In this document: positions 20,339 through 28,094 of the stretch, in pieces
How positions within the stretch are numbered: the stretch's first letter is position 1
How the letters are laid out: each line of letters opens with the position of its first letter
NCBI GenBank assembly: GCA_947629145.1
Contig: CANRCQ010000006.1
Location: 1 to 38,956 of the forward strand
Source of the DNA: an uncultured Clostridia bacterium
GTDB taxonomy: Bacteria; Bacillota; Clostridia; Christensenellales; UBA1242
Length of the DNA stretch: 38,956 nucleotides
Direction: 5' to 3'
Translations under genes and position numbers: made by a program
Notes under the pieces: model-generated
The model's input: only the letters and a program-made list of their open reading frames with translations
Databases searched by the model: none
What the model was told of the DNA's origin: nothing

Positions 20339-21979
20339 ATGTTAATTTTAGATGTAAGCAAAATTTCAAAAACATTTGGTTATGGGCAACTTTTTGAAGA
20401 TGTTTCTTTTTCATTGAATGAAGGAGAATCTATTTCAATCGTTGGGCCAAATGGTTGTGGAAAATCAACACTACTTAAAATAATCGCTGGCATTGAAAAA
20501 GCGGACAGCGGTTCAATCAACATAAAGAAAGGTGCATCAGTTGTTTATCTAGACCAAACATCCAGTGACAAAGTTGATGACAGAATTGTATTAGATGTTC
20601 TTAAAGATGCATTTATAGAAATTAACAAAATGTTTGAAAGAATAAAACATTATGAAAAGATAATGGAAAATCCAACAGACGAATATGATAAAATCTTAGA
20701 AAAATACTGCAAACTTATCGAACAGTTTTCTAGTGTTGGCGGATATGATGTGGATTACAAGATAAATCAAGTTTGCAGCGGCTTGAAGATAAGTCAAAAT
20801 ATGTTGCAACAACCTTACACATCTTTAAGTGGCGGAGAAAAAACGCTTGTTCAACTTGCAAAAGCGTTGCTTCAAAAACCGGACTTACTGCTGTTGGATG
20901 AGCCGACAAATCATTTGGACATAGAGAGAATTGAGTGGCTGGAAGAATATGTAAAAAGTTTTAAAGGCGCAATTGTAATTGTCTCCCACGACAGATATTT
21001 TTTAGATAAAATGTCAAATAAAATATTGGATTTATCTGGCATTGAAGCCTGTGTTTACAATACAAATTATTCTGGATATTTAATTGAAAAAGAACGAAAT
21101 TTTCAAAAGCAAATGGCTGCATATCAAGACCAACAACTTGTTATTAAAAGGCTTCAAGAACAAATCAAATATTTTGCTGAAAGGGGAATGGCGACAAACA
21201 GTTCAACACTCTGCAATCGCGCACACACCCTGCAAACACAATTGGACAGAATTTTGGCTCGCAAGGTTGAAAAGCCACTAGAAACAAGAAAAATCAAATT
21301 GGATTTTGCTGAAGAGAGAAAATCCAGCAAAAGAGTTTTTGAAGCGAAAAATTTGGTTGTTTTAAAGCCAAACGGAGAAAAAATTCTTGATGGAATAAAT
21401 CTTATAATCACTTCTGGAGAAAGGGTCGCATTGATTGGCTCAAACGGAAGTGGAAAATCTACGTTTGTTAAAACATTATTAGGCAAAAATGAGTTGCCAG
21501 TTAGCGGAGAAATATTTGTTGGCCCAAGTGTTAAAGTTGGCTATCTGTCCCAAATCATAGAATTTGATAATGACAAATTAAGTTTACTAGAATGTTTCAA
21601 ACAAGAAGCCTGCGTTAACGAACAAAAAGCAAGGCAAATTCTTGCATCTTTTCAATTTTATAAGGAAGATGTGAATAAAAAAGTCAAAAATTTGTCTGGT
21701 GGCGAAAGAATTAGACTTCGTCTTGCAAGTTTGCTGCAACAAAATGTAAATTGTCTTGTTTTTGACGAGCCGACAAATCATATTGACATTCCAACAAAAG
21801 AAGTGCTTGAAAAAGCAATTGATGATTTTAATGGAACTGTTGTTTTTGTTTCACACGACAGATATTTTATAAATAAATTTGCTGAAAAAACGGTTGAATT
21901 TAAAGATGGAAAAATTACAACATATCTTGGCAATTATGACTTTTATAAACATGAAAAAAATAAAGCATTAAAAAATTAA
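20339..21979 (+). CDS. ABC-F family ATPase (ribosome-associated)
   Basis: The product has 546 residues and two ATP-binding domains but no membrane segments, as in the ABC-F family that acts on the ribosome (translation factors or antibiotic-resistance protectors). Domain 1: Walker A GPNGCGKST (36-44), signature LSGGEK, Walker B LLLLDEPTNHLD, switch SHDRYF. Domain 2: GSNGSGKST, LSGGERIRLRLA, CLVFDEPTNHID, SHDRYF. The linker between (about 240-310) is lysine- and glutamine-rich. There is no Shine-Dalgarno sequence; a promoter ends 6 nt before the ATG, suggesting a leaderless mRNA. The stop lies just before a terminator shared with the convergent XRE gene. Whether it gives drug resistance cannot be told by eye. 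Confidence 0.92.
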   Translation: MLILDVSKISKTFGYGQLFEDVSFSLNEGESISIVGPNGCGKSTLLKIIAGIEKADSGSINIKKGASVVYLDQTSSDKVDDRIVLDVLKDAFIEINKMFERIKHYEKIMENPTDEYDKILEKYCKLIEQFSSVGGYDVDYKINQVCSGLKISQNMLQQPYTSLSGGEKTLVQLAKALLQKPDLLLLDEPTNHLDIERIEWLEEYVKSFKGAIVIVSHDRYFLDKMSNKILDLSGIEACVYNTNYSGYLIEKERNFQKQMAAYQDQQLVIKRLQEQIKYFAERGMATNSSTLCNRAHTLQTQLDRILARKVEKPLETRKIKLDFAEERKSSKRVFEAKNLVVLKPNGEKILDGINLIITSGERVALIGSNGSGKSTFVKTLLGKNELPVSGEIFVGPSVKVGYLSQIIEFDNDKLSLLECFKQEACVNEQKARQILASFQFYKEDVNKKVKNLSGGERIRLRLASLLQQNVNCLVFDEPTNHIDIPTKEVLEKAIDDFNGTVVFVSHDRYFINKFAEKTVEFKDGKITTYLGNYDFYKHEKNKALKN

Positions 21980-22014
21980 AAGTGTTTAAAAAAAACGGCG
22001 TTTGCCGTTTTTTT
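21972..22014. repeat. 43-nt terminator repeat, copy 2
   Basis: 42 of 43 bases match 19145-19187; the stem is CGGC-gttt-GCCG with A8 and T7 flanks. It terminates the ABC-F gene (+) and the XRE gene (-). Confidence 0.9.
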
Positions 22015-22651
22015 AATCTCCAAGCATATTAAGATATGTTGCAAGGGTTACAAACACTGAAGATGCAGTTGGCCTTGATGTGCCAAGATAGCCGCTTGCA
22101 TATTCTCTGCACTTTTCGGTTTTAGTGCTGAAATATTTTGTTATTTTATCAAAGCGGTCTTCATCATCAAAATTTGCAAGCATAAGAATCTTCTTTATTG
22201 TTGCAATATTGAAATCTTCGGCATTAAGTTTTTTGTCTTCAAGCATAGCATAAATTGTGGCTTTAAGAAGATTGCGTGCGGCAAAAATCCACATATAGTC
22301 GCCTTCTTGAATTGTAAGTGGAACTGTTAAAGAAATGACATCGTTCACAAGCCCAGAAACATCCCCATGATGCCCATTTTCATAATAGATGCGGTTTAAC
22401 ATATGATTTACAATTCCAAGCAAGCCCCTTGTGCTATTGTCAACACTTCCGCAAACTAAATAGTCAAGTGAAACATAAAACATTTTTGACATATCCATAA
22501 GTGTTGCAAGAGTTGGCAGATTTTCGCCAGTTTCCCACTTGCTGATTGCTTGGCTTGAAATATGAAGTTTCTCAGCAAGTTGGTCTTGAGTGAGATTATA
22601 CTCTTCCCTGAGTTTTTTAATGTTTTTAGATAAGTTTTCTGTGTATATCAT
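22013..22651 (-). CDS. XRE-family transcriptional regulator
   Basis: This 212-residue protein has an N-terminal Cro/CI-type helix-turn-helix (about 5-60: LSKNIKKLREEYNLTQDQLAEKLHISSQAISKWETGENLPTL in consecutive pieces; the recognition helix is SSQAISKWE). The C-terminal 150 residues are helical and of unknown function. The ribosome-binding site aaaggaggt is the best in the window. Its promoter (22675-22703) lies beside an inverted repeat CAATAC...GTATTG that overlaps the -35, suggesting autoregulation. It converges on the ABC-F gene; whether it controls neighbours is not shown. Confidence 0.88.
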   Translation of the reverse strand: MIYTENLSKNIKKLREEYNLTQDQLAEKLHISSQAISKWETGENLPTLATLMDMSKMFYVSLDYLVCGSVDNSTRGLLGIVNHMLNRIYYENGHHGDVSGLVNDVISLTVPLTIQEGDYMWIFAARNLLKATIYAMLEDKKLNAEDFNIATIKKILMLANFDDEDRFDKITKYFSTKTEKCREYASGYLGTSRPTASSVFVTLATYLNMLGD

Positions 22652-22674
22652 ATTTACCTCCTTTACACACCACT

Positions 22675-22703
22675 ATTTTACAACAATACGTAAGCAGTAG
22701 CAA
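22675..22703 (-). promoter_or_regulatory. Promoter of the XRE regulator gene
   Basis: On the minus strand: TTGCTA (complement at 22698-22703), a 17-nt spacer, TAAAAT (complement at 22675-22680), without the TGn element common elsewhere here. Confidence 0.65.
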
Positions 22704-22711
22704 TAGTATTG
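22684..22711. promoter_or_regulatory. Inverted repeat over the XRE promoter (candidate operator)
   Basis: CAATAC (22684-22689) and GTATTG (22706-22711) form a 28-bp inverted repeat with a 16-bp centre that contains the -35. This fits autoregulation by the XRE protein. Confidence 0.45.
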
Positions 22712-22743
22712 ATAGAGTTATTTTATAATAATAATAGAATTTC

Positions 22744-22758
22744 TCAACCTGTGGTTGA
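22744..22758. other. Perfect short palindrome TCAACC-TGT-GGTTGA
   Basis: A 6-bp inverted repeat with a 3-bp centre between rmuC and the XRE promoter. It could be an operator or part of a weak terminator for rmuC; nothing decides between them. Confidence 0.35.
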
Positions 22759-22796
22759 TATACAGCAAATTTTAAAAGAATAACATCACAAAGACA

Positions 22797-24071
22797 TTAT
22801 TCTTCATCTTCTTCACTTTGTTCGTCTTCAAGCCCCAAAACTTTAAGGCTTTCGCCAGTGTCAAGTTTTTCAACAGAGCGCAGTTTGCTTGCAAGAAGTC
22901 TTGTTCTTGTTCCAACAAGGCTGTCAAAATCCTTGCTTGTCTTTTCAAACTGACCGCGTATTCTTTCGACAATTCCGCTGAATTTATCAAATTCAGTGCG
23001 CACTGCTCCCAAAACTTTCCACACTTGTCCGCTTTTCTTTTGAATAGCAAGTGTTCTAAATCCCATTTGCAAACTGTTTAAAAGTGCGCTCATGGTTGTT
23101 GGACCTGCAATAGTCACACTGTATTTGCTTTGAAGTTGTTCGATAAGCCCAAGTTTTGCAATTTCAGCATAAAGCCCTTCAACCGGCAAAAACATAACTG
23201 CAAAATTGGTTGTTTTTGGTGGGCAAATATATTTTGTGTTGATGTCCTTTGCCATGCTGTTTATGGTGGATTTCAAAAGTTCTTTCTTCTGTTTAACAAC
23301 ATCCAAATCGTTCTTTTCATAGGCATTTTGCAGGTCGCTGTAAATGGTGTAAGGAAATTTGCTGTCCACAGGCATATACACAAATTCGCCGTCATTTTGC
23401 CCAGGAAGTTTAACTGCAAATTCAACTGGCTCTCTGCCTTCGCCTGTGACAAAATTTGTTTCATATTGGTCTTTTGTGAGAATTTGCTCAAAAATTGCGC
23501 CAAGTTGCACTTCGCCAAAAATTCCTGTGGTTTTCACATTTGAAAGCATTTTTGTAAGGCTTCCAACATCGGTTGCAATATTCTGCATTTCCCCCAAAGA
23601 TTTATAAACACTTTCAAGTTGTTCACTTAAAACTTTAAATGTCTGTTCAAAGCGTTCATTGATTGTTTTTGAAAGTTTTTCATCAACCGTTTCACGCATT
23701 TTGTCAAGTTGACGATTGTTGTCTTCTTGCATCATTTTAATGTGTCTTTCGTTTGAAAGACGGATGGCTTCAAGTTTTTCTTCCTGCAATTTGCTCAACT
23801 CCAAAATTCGCTTTTCCAAAGCAACATTGTTTGCGGACAAATTTTCTTGAAAGGTGCGAAGTCCAAGCAGCAGTGCTTCGTTGTTCGCCTTTTGGGTTTC
23901 TGTCAAACTTTTTGAAATAAAGTCAACATTTCCATTAAAACTTTTTAATATATCATCTTTGTCAGTTTGGGAAAGTTTTGTTGAACTTTTGCTTTTAATT
24001 GTCACAAAAATTCCAACAATCGCAAGCACAATCAAAACACCAAGTAAAACGCAAATAATTATTTCAAGCAT
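22797..24071 (-). CDS. rmuC: RmuC-family DNA recombination protein
   Basis: This 424-residue protein has one N-terminal membrane helix (about 3-27), a long coiled coil (about 40-165, rich in K, E, N) and the RmuC nuclease-like core: GSLTKMLSNVKTTGIFGEVQLGAIFEQIL, then PVDSKFPYTIYSDLQNA, PPKTTNFAVMFLPVEGLYAE and LNSLQMGFRTLAIQKKSGQVWKVLG (each within a longer block). RmuC proteins limit recombination between inverted repeats and have a PD-(D/E)XK-type core. The C-terminus ends acidic, with EDEQSEEDEE. The ribosome-binding site aaaggag precedes the ATG. It follows the DUF4097-like gene, separated by a terminator hairpin that overlaps that gene's stop, so expression may be reduced or regulated from upstream. 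Confidence 0.92.
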   Translation of the reverse strand: MLEIIICVLLGVLIVLAIVGIFVTIKSKSSTKLSQTDKDDILKSFNGNVDFISKSLTETQKANNEALLLGLRTFQENLSANNVALEKRILELSKLQEEKLEAIRLSNERHIKMMQEDNNRQLDKMRETVDEKLSKTINERFEQTFKVLSEQLESVYKSLGEMQNIATDVGSLTKMLSNVKTTGIFGEVQLGAIFEQILTKDQYETNFVTGEGREPVEFAVKLPGQNDGEFVYMPVDSKFPYTIYSDLQNAYEKNDLDVVKQKKELLKSTINSMAKDINTKYICPPKTTNFAVMFLPVEGLYAEIAKLGLIEQLQSKYSVTIAGPTTMSALLNSLQMGFRTLAIQKKSGQVWKVLGAVRTEFDKFSGIVERIRGQFEKTSKDFDSLVGTRTRLLASKLRSVEKLDTGESLKVLGLEDEQSEEDEE

Positions 24072-24090
24072 AAAAAACTCCTTTTAATTA

Positions 24091-24114
24091 AAAAACTGTC
24101 AATCGACAGTTTTT
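24091..24114. terminator. Terminator overlapping the stop codon of the DUF4097-like gene
   Basis: AAAAACTGTC and GACAGTTTTT flank a 4-nt loop; the TGA of the minus-strand gene at 24099-24101 is inside the hairpin. rmuC's ribosome-binding site follows about 15 nt downstream. Confidence 0.75.
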
Positions 24115-25589
24115 ACTAAGTTGAAGATAGCAGAGCCATTTGTGAAAATTTGAATAACACTTCCGCCGCCACCAATTCTAATTTCACCCTTGTTTTTAAC
24201 ACTGTTTCCAACATTGGATGTTATTCTGTTTTCAGGCACTTTATCTTCTTCAGTTGGACTTGGTTTGTCGGCAGCATCGAAGTTGTAAACTTGTGCGGTG
24301 AAACTTGCTGTATTTGTCACAGCGATATTGACATTTCCTGCTGCTTTAATTTTTGCATTAGATGGAATTTGCCCCATGAAAGAGAGAGAAACTCCAGAAT
24401 TTGTGTTAATTTCAATTGTGGAATTGTAATCCTCTACAAACGTCAAGTTTGCGCCAACACCAGTTCCTGTAATGACAGTGTTGCCATGAACTTTTCCTAT
24501 TTCAAACCAACCGTTTGTGGTGCTTACATGAACCCCTTCTGTCACTTCTCCGATTTTTATTCTTGGATTAGAGTTGTCCTTAACAGCGGACAGTGAGAAA
24601 GAGCCATCAATTTTTGAAATTGTGATAATTGGAGAAAGAATATTGTCAAGAGAGTTGTTGTAAGAAAGGTCCCCTTTGATAGTTCCAAAAAGGTGGTTTC
24701 CTTCAATGCTGTAAACACTTATTGTTTTTGCCTCGATATAGCCGACATTGATAGTTCCCTTAAGGCAAGTGAGTTTTAAATCTTTTCCTGAATATTTGAT
24801 AATAGGCAGTTGAATTTGCCCTTTATCCGTCACATTTATGCTTAAACTTGAAGCACTTGCAAAATCAAAACCATTTGCGTTTTGTCCATTTGCACTAACT
24901 TGTTTTGTAGAAGTGATTTTCCCCTTAATCGTTTGAAATACAAAATCGCCAGTTGCAGAGGAAGTGTTGAATTTTTCAGTAACAGAAATTGAGCCACTTT
25001 CTGTGGCCGCTGTAACGGAGTGAATATTGATGTTTTGCGCCCTTTTTGTTATAACTCCGCCAAGTTCAATATCCCCAGATGTTGTTGTAAAATCAAAGTT
25101 TACATCCGAAAAATTCCAAGAAGACGTGTTGTCAGCGTGAACAACAATTTCGATATTTTTTGAAAAATACATAAATCCATTTGGCTCGCTGACTTTGATA
25201 TTAACCTTGCTTCTGTCGCCGCCATCATACTGAACTGTGTAAGAGAAGTTCACAGCGCCCTTTGAAACACGAAAGCCCTTTGCGCCGTTGCTGATGTAGA
25301 CGCCGTCTTTTGGCATTTTATCTTCGTTGTTTTTTTCAACAGTTATGTTTGCATAGCCACATTCAACTTTTATATTTTTAACAGAACTCCAATCAATCGC
25401 TTCGTTGGTGTCAGTGGTTTTCGCCAAAAGTTGATAAGAGCCGTTGCCAGTGAAATATTCCATCCAAAGAATACTCTTGCCTGGATTAAACATCATAATG
25501 ACCATTAAGACCAGAAAAATTGTCACTAAAAGCAAAACAAACAATCCAAAATAGAAGAAAAAACCTTTTTTTATCTGTCCTTCTGCCAT
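24099..25589 (-). CDS. Membrane-anchored beta-helix protein, DUF4097/adhesin-like
   Basis: This 496-residue protein has a short cytoplasmic N-terminus, one transmembrane helix (about 11-35) and a long extracytoplasmic domain made of repeating beta strands (runs of alternating I/V/G/N/S such as TTSGDIELGG, STTNGWFEIGKV, NTNSGVSLSFMG). This is the pattern of DUF4097-like putative adhesin or polymer-binding domains, which form a right-handed beta-solenoid. No catalytic motif was seen. The ribosome-binding site is gggggtt, with a near-consensus promoter (TTGACA-17-TACAAT with TGT). The stop codon sits within a terminator hairpin. Function is likely structural or cell-envelope stress-related (inference). 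Confidence 0.75.
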   Translation of the reverse strand: MAEGQIKKGFFFYFGLFVLLLVTIFLVLMVIMMFNPGKSILWMEYFTGNGSYQLLAKTTDTNEAIDWSSVKNIKVECGYANITVEKNNEDKMPKDGVYISNGAKGFRVSKGAVNFSYTVQYDGGDRSKVNIKVSEPNGFMYFSKNIEIVVHADNTSSWNFSDVNFDFTTTSGDIELGGVITKRAQNINIHSVTAATESGSISVTEKFNTSSATGDFVFQTIKGKITSTKQVSANGQNANGFDFASASSLSINVTDKGQIQLPIIKYSGKDLKLTCLKGTINVGYIEAKTISVYSIEGNHLFGTIKGDLSYNNSLDNILSPIITISKIDGSFSLSAVKDNSNPRIKIGEVTEGVHVSTTNGWFEIGKVHGNTVITGTGVGANLTFVEDYNSTIEINTNSGVSLSFMGQIPSNAKIKAAGNVNIAVTNTASFTAQVYNFDAADKPSPTEEDKVPENRITSNVGNSVKNKGEIRIGGGGSVIQIFTNGSAIFNLVKTVD

Positions 25590-25610
25590 TTTTAACCCCC
25601 TTATAGGTTT

Positions 25611-25639
25611 ATTGTAACATAAATAAAGTAATATGTCAA
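25611..25639 (-). promoter_or_regulatory. Promoter of the DUF4097-like gene
   Basis: On the minus strand: TTGACA, a 17-nt spacer, TACAAT (complement at 25611-25616) preceded by TGT (extended -10). It lies in the gap after alaS. Confidence 0.8.
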
Positions 25640-25643
25640 AGAT

Positions 25644-27461
25644 TTAGTCCAAAATTGCCTTAATGCGTCTAATTCCGCTTGAAGAACTTTCTTCTTTAAC
25701 AATTTTTAAATGATGAAGGTCTTTTGTGTTGACCGCGTGTGGGCCACCGCAAATTTCCTTTGAAACATCGCCGATTGTGTAAACCTTAACAACTTGACCA
25801 TATTTGCTTTCAAAAACACCAACAGCGCCACTTTGTTTAGCCTGTTCAACACTCATTTCTTCGCAGGAAACAGGAATTTCTTGTGCAATCTTTTCATTGA
25901 CAAATTTTTCAAGTGTTTCAATCTCTTCTGGTGTCATTTTGTGGTCGAGATTAAAGTCAATTCTAAGGCGCTCCGGAGTGATGTTGCTTCCCTTTTGCAT
26001 AACTTGATTTCCAAACATCTTTCTAAGCCCAGCCATGATAAGGTGTGTTGCCGTGTGAAGTTTTGCACTTTCATAACTGTTGTCAGCAAGTCCGCCCTTA
26101 AATGTCCCAGCAGACGCAGTTCTGCTTTTTTCTTGATGTTCTTCAAATGCCTTTTTAAAGCCTTCTTCATCCACATCATAGCCCCTTTCCTTGGCAAGTT
26201 CTTTTGTAAGTTCAAATGGAAAACCAAATGTGTCATAAAGCCTAAAACAAGCCTTCCCAGAGATTATGTTTTCAACAACTTCGCCCTTTAAAGCGGCAAA
26301 AGACTTGTGTTTTTCAATGCCAGAAATAACTTTTTCAAACTCTTTATGTCCTTCATCAAGTGCCTTTGAAAACTTTTCAACTTCCAAGTTAAACTCAGCC
26401 TTTATATATTCGCGATTGCGCTTAATGTCGCTGTAATCAGCCCCATGTCTGTCCACGAAAATATCTATAATGTTTGAAAAATATTTTGTGTCAAGGCCGA
26501 TGTTTCTTGCACAGTTTACAGCGCGCCTTATAAACCTTCTTAAAATATAGCCTTGTCCCACATTTGAAGGCTTAACTCCGCGATAATCTCCCAAAACAAA
26601 CACTGCCGAACGCACGTGGTCGGTTATCACTCTGTAAGAACGTTTCGCACTTTCACTTTCTGTGTATTTAACCTGTGCTTTTGTGCCGATAAAATCAATA
26701 ACTTGCTTCAAAACACCGGTGTCAAATATGCTTGAAACACCGTTTAAAACAGCAACAGTTCTCTCTAGTCCCATGCCGGTGTCAATGTTAGGGCGGTCGA
26801 GTTTCTTTGCTTTTTCGCCAGCATTTTCAACCTTGTATTGCATGAAAACATCATTCCAAATTTCAAGATATTTGCCGCAGTCACAAGCCGGCGAGCAATT
26901 TTCACTGCACTTTGGTTTTCCGGTGTCATAAAACATCTCTGTGTCAGGTCCACAAGGCCCAACTCCGCCACCAAGCGCCCACCAGTTGTGTTCTTTATTC
27001 AAATAGAAAACATTTTCAATTCCACATTCTTTCCATGCCTTGTATGCAACTTCATCGCGTGGTGCGGTTTCATCCCCAGCAAAAACTGTGGTTGCAAGCC
27101 TTTCTTTTGGAATGCCAAGATATTTTGGACTTGTCAAAAATTCAAAGGAAAGTTTAATCATCTCTTCCTTTGGGCAGTCCCCCAAATACCAGTTTCCAAG
27201 CATCTCAAAAAATGTAAGGTGGCTTGCATCACCAACTTCGTCAATGTCATTTGTGCGAATGCAACGTTGAACATCACAAATTCTGTTTCCAGCAGGATGT
27301 TTTTCGCCCAAAAGATAAGGCACAAGCGGATGCATTCCAGCCGTTGTGAACAAAACAGTTGGGTCATTTTCAGGGATGATAGAAAGTCCTTCAATTCGCT
27401 TGAAGCCGTGTTCTTCAAAAAATTTAAACCATAAATCAATAAGTTCTCTTTCAGTAGTCAT
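25644..27461 (-). CDS. alaS: Alanyl-tRNA synthetase, short form lacking the C-Ala domain
   Basis: Charges tRNA-Ala. The class II catalytic core begins near residue 25 (ENDPTVLFTTAGMHPLVP), with motif 2 (VQRCIRTNDIDEVGDASH, FFEMLGNW) and motif 3 (IDTGMGLER). The editing domain follows with the zinc-binding set H469, H473 (HTATH), C571 and H575 (CGGPH), and the protein ends after SGIRRIKAILD. Typical bacterial AlaRS has about 870 residues; here 605, so the coiled coil and C-terminal C-Ala/DHHA1 domain are missing, unless encoded elsewhere. An insert with a CSENC/CDCG cysteine cluster at about 180-190 is notable. Own promoter, ribosome-binding site aaaggag, no leader peptide or T-box. Confidence 0.93.
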   Translation of the reverse strand: MTTERELIDLWFKFFEEHGFKRIEGLSIIPENDPTVLFTTAGMHPLVPYLLGEKHPAGNRICDVQRCIRTNDIDEVGDASHLTFFEMLGNWYLGDCPKEEMIKLSFEFLTSPKYLGIPKERLATTVFAGDETAPRDEVAYKAWKECGIENVFYLNKEHNWWALGGGVGPCGPDTEMFYDTGKPKCSENCSPACDCGKYLEIWNDVFMQYKVENAGEKAKKLDRPNIDTGMGLERTVAVLNGVSSIFDTGVLKQVIDFIGTKAQVKYTESESAKRSYRVITDHVRSAVFVLGDYRGVKPSNVGQGYILRRFIRRAVNCARNIGLDTKYFSNIIDIFVDRHGADYSDIKRNREYIKAEFNLEVEKFSKALDEGHKEFEKVISGIEKHKSFAALKGEVVENIISGKACFRLYDTFGFPFELTKELAKERGYDVDEEGFKKAFEEHQEKSRTASAGTFKGGLADNSYESAKLHTATHLIMAGLRKMFGNQVMQKGSNITPERLRIDFNLDHKMTPEEIETLEKFVNEKIAQEIPVSCEEMSVEQAKQSGAVGVFESKYGQVVKVYTIGDVSKEICGGPHAVNTKDLHHLKIVKEESSSSGIRRIKAILD

Positions 27462-27478
27462 ATTTTACTCCTTTTGAG

Positions 27479-27507
27479 ATTATATCAAAAACAAAAAAGA
27501 AAAACAA
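27479..27507 (-). promoter_or_regulatory. Promoter of alaS
   Basis: On the minus strand: TTGTTT, a 17-nt spacer, TATAAT (complement at 27479-27484) preceded by TGA. The leader is short (about 12 nt plus the ribosome-binding site), leaving no room for a T-box. Confidence 0.75.
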
Positions 27508-27518
27508 GTAAAACAAAC

Positions 27519-27546
27519 AAAAAAACGGCTAATCTGCCGTTTTTTT
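27519..27546. terminator. Terminator at the end of the 165-residue membrane protein gene
   Basis: ACGGC-taatct-GCCGT flanked by A's and T's; the TAG of the minus-strand gene is in the loop. It lies between that gene and the alaS promoter. Confidence 0.8.
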
Positions 27547-28026
27547 CTCTTCATCTTCAAATTGAGTTATCATTTCAACAATGCGAGTGTGTTTTCTTTT
27601 GCGCTTTATCTTTTCCAAAAAAGTTTTATCCCTTTTCTTGGAATCAAATTTGTCGATAGAGTTTGACATAGATTTGACAATCGCCTTGCTGGCAGTTCTG
27701 TTGTCCACCTGTTTTGCAATGATGTCAGTTGTCTTGGATTTTTGAACGGCATACACACAAATTTTCACACCCTTTCGTTTTTCGCGTTTAAGATATATGT
27801 AAAACGCCACAAAAAATGCCAAAAACACAACTACGAATGCGGCATAATACAAATTAAATTCACTGAAAATAATAAACACAACAACAAGCGCAAAAAACAA
27901 CAAAAGTGAAAACCAAGCCCCACGCAAATCCTGTTTGGCTTCTTCCACCTTTGTTTTTCCTTCCAAAAACATGATATGATATTTGCCTTCAACATTTTCA
28001 ATGTTGTTTATGTTATACTTAGCCAC
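27529..28026 (-). CDS. Unrecognised membrane protein with two transmembrane helices
   Basis: This 165-residue protein has two hydrophobic helices at about 37-56 and 58-78, a short N-terminal cytoplasmic stretch and a long charged, lysine-rich C-terminal tail. No family was recognised. The start is GTG (complement 28024-28026), with gggggattt in front, the same unusual G-rich ribosome-binding site as the BspA-like lipoprotein. It has its own promoter (TTGACA-18-TATTAT) and its stop codon is inside the terminator hairpin. It separates the alaS unit from the U32 gene. Confidence 0.7.
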   Translation of the reverse strand: MAKYNINNIENVEGKYHIMFLEGKTKVEEAKQDLRGAWFSLLLFFALVVVFIIFSEFNLYYAAFVVVFLAFFVAFYIYLKREKRKGVKICVYAVQKSKTTDIIAKQVDNRTASKAIVKSMSNSIDKFDSKKRDKTFLEKIKRKRKHTRIVEMITQFEDEEKKTAD

Positions 28027-28044
28027 AAATCCCCCAACACTTTT

Positions 28045-28074
28045 ATAATAGCATTAAACCTTGTGTCTTGTCAA
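28045..28074 (-). promoter_or_regulatory. Promoter of the 165-residue membrane protein gene
   Basis: On the minus strand: TTGACA, an 18-nt spacer, TATTAT (complement at 28045-28050) preceded by TGC (extended -10). Confidence 0.75.
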
Positions 28075-28094
28075 ATAAAGTTAAAAAATTTTAA

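Noticed and set aside
27462-27540. Leader-peptide attenuator or T-box for alaS
   Set aside because: The distance from promoter to start is too short and no Ala-codon run exists.
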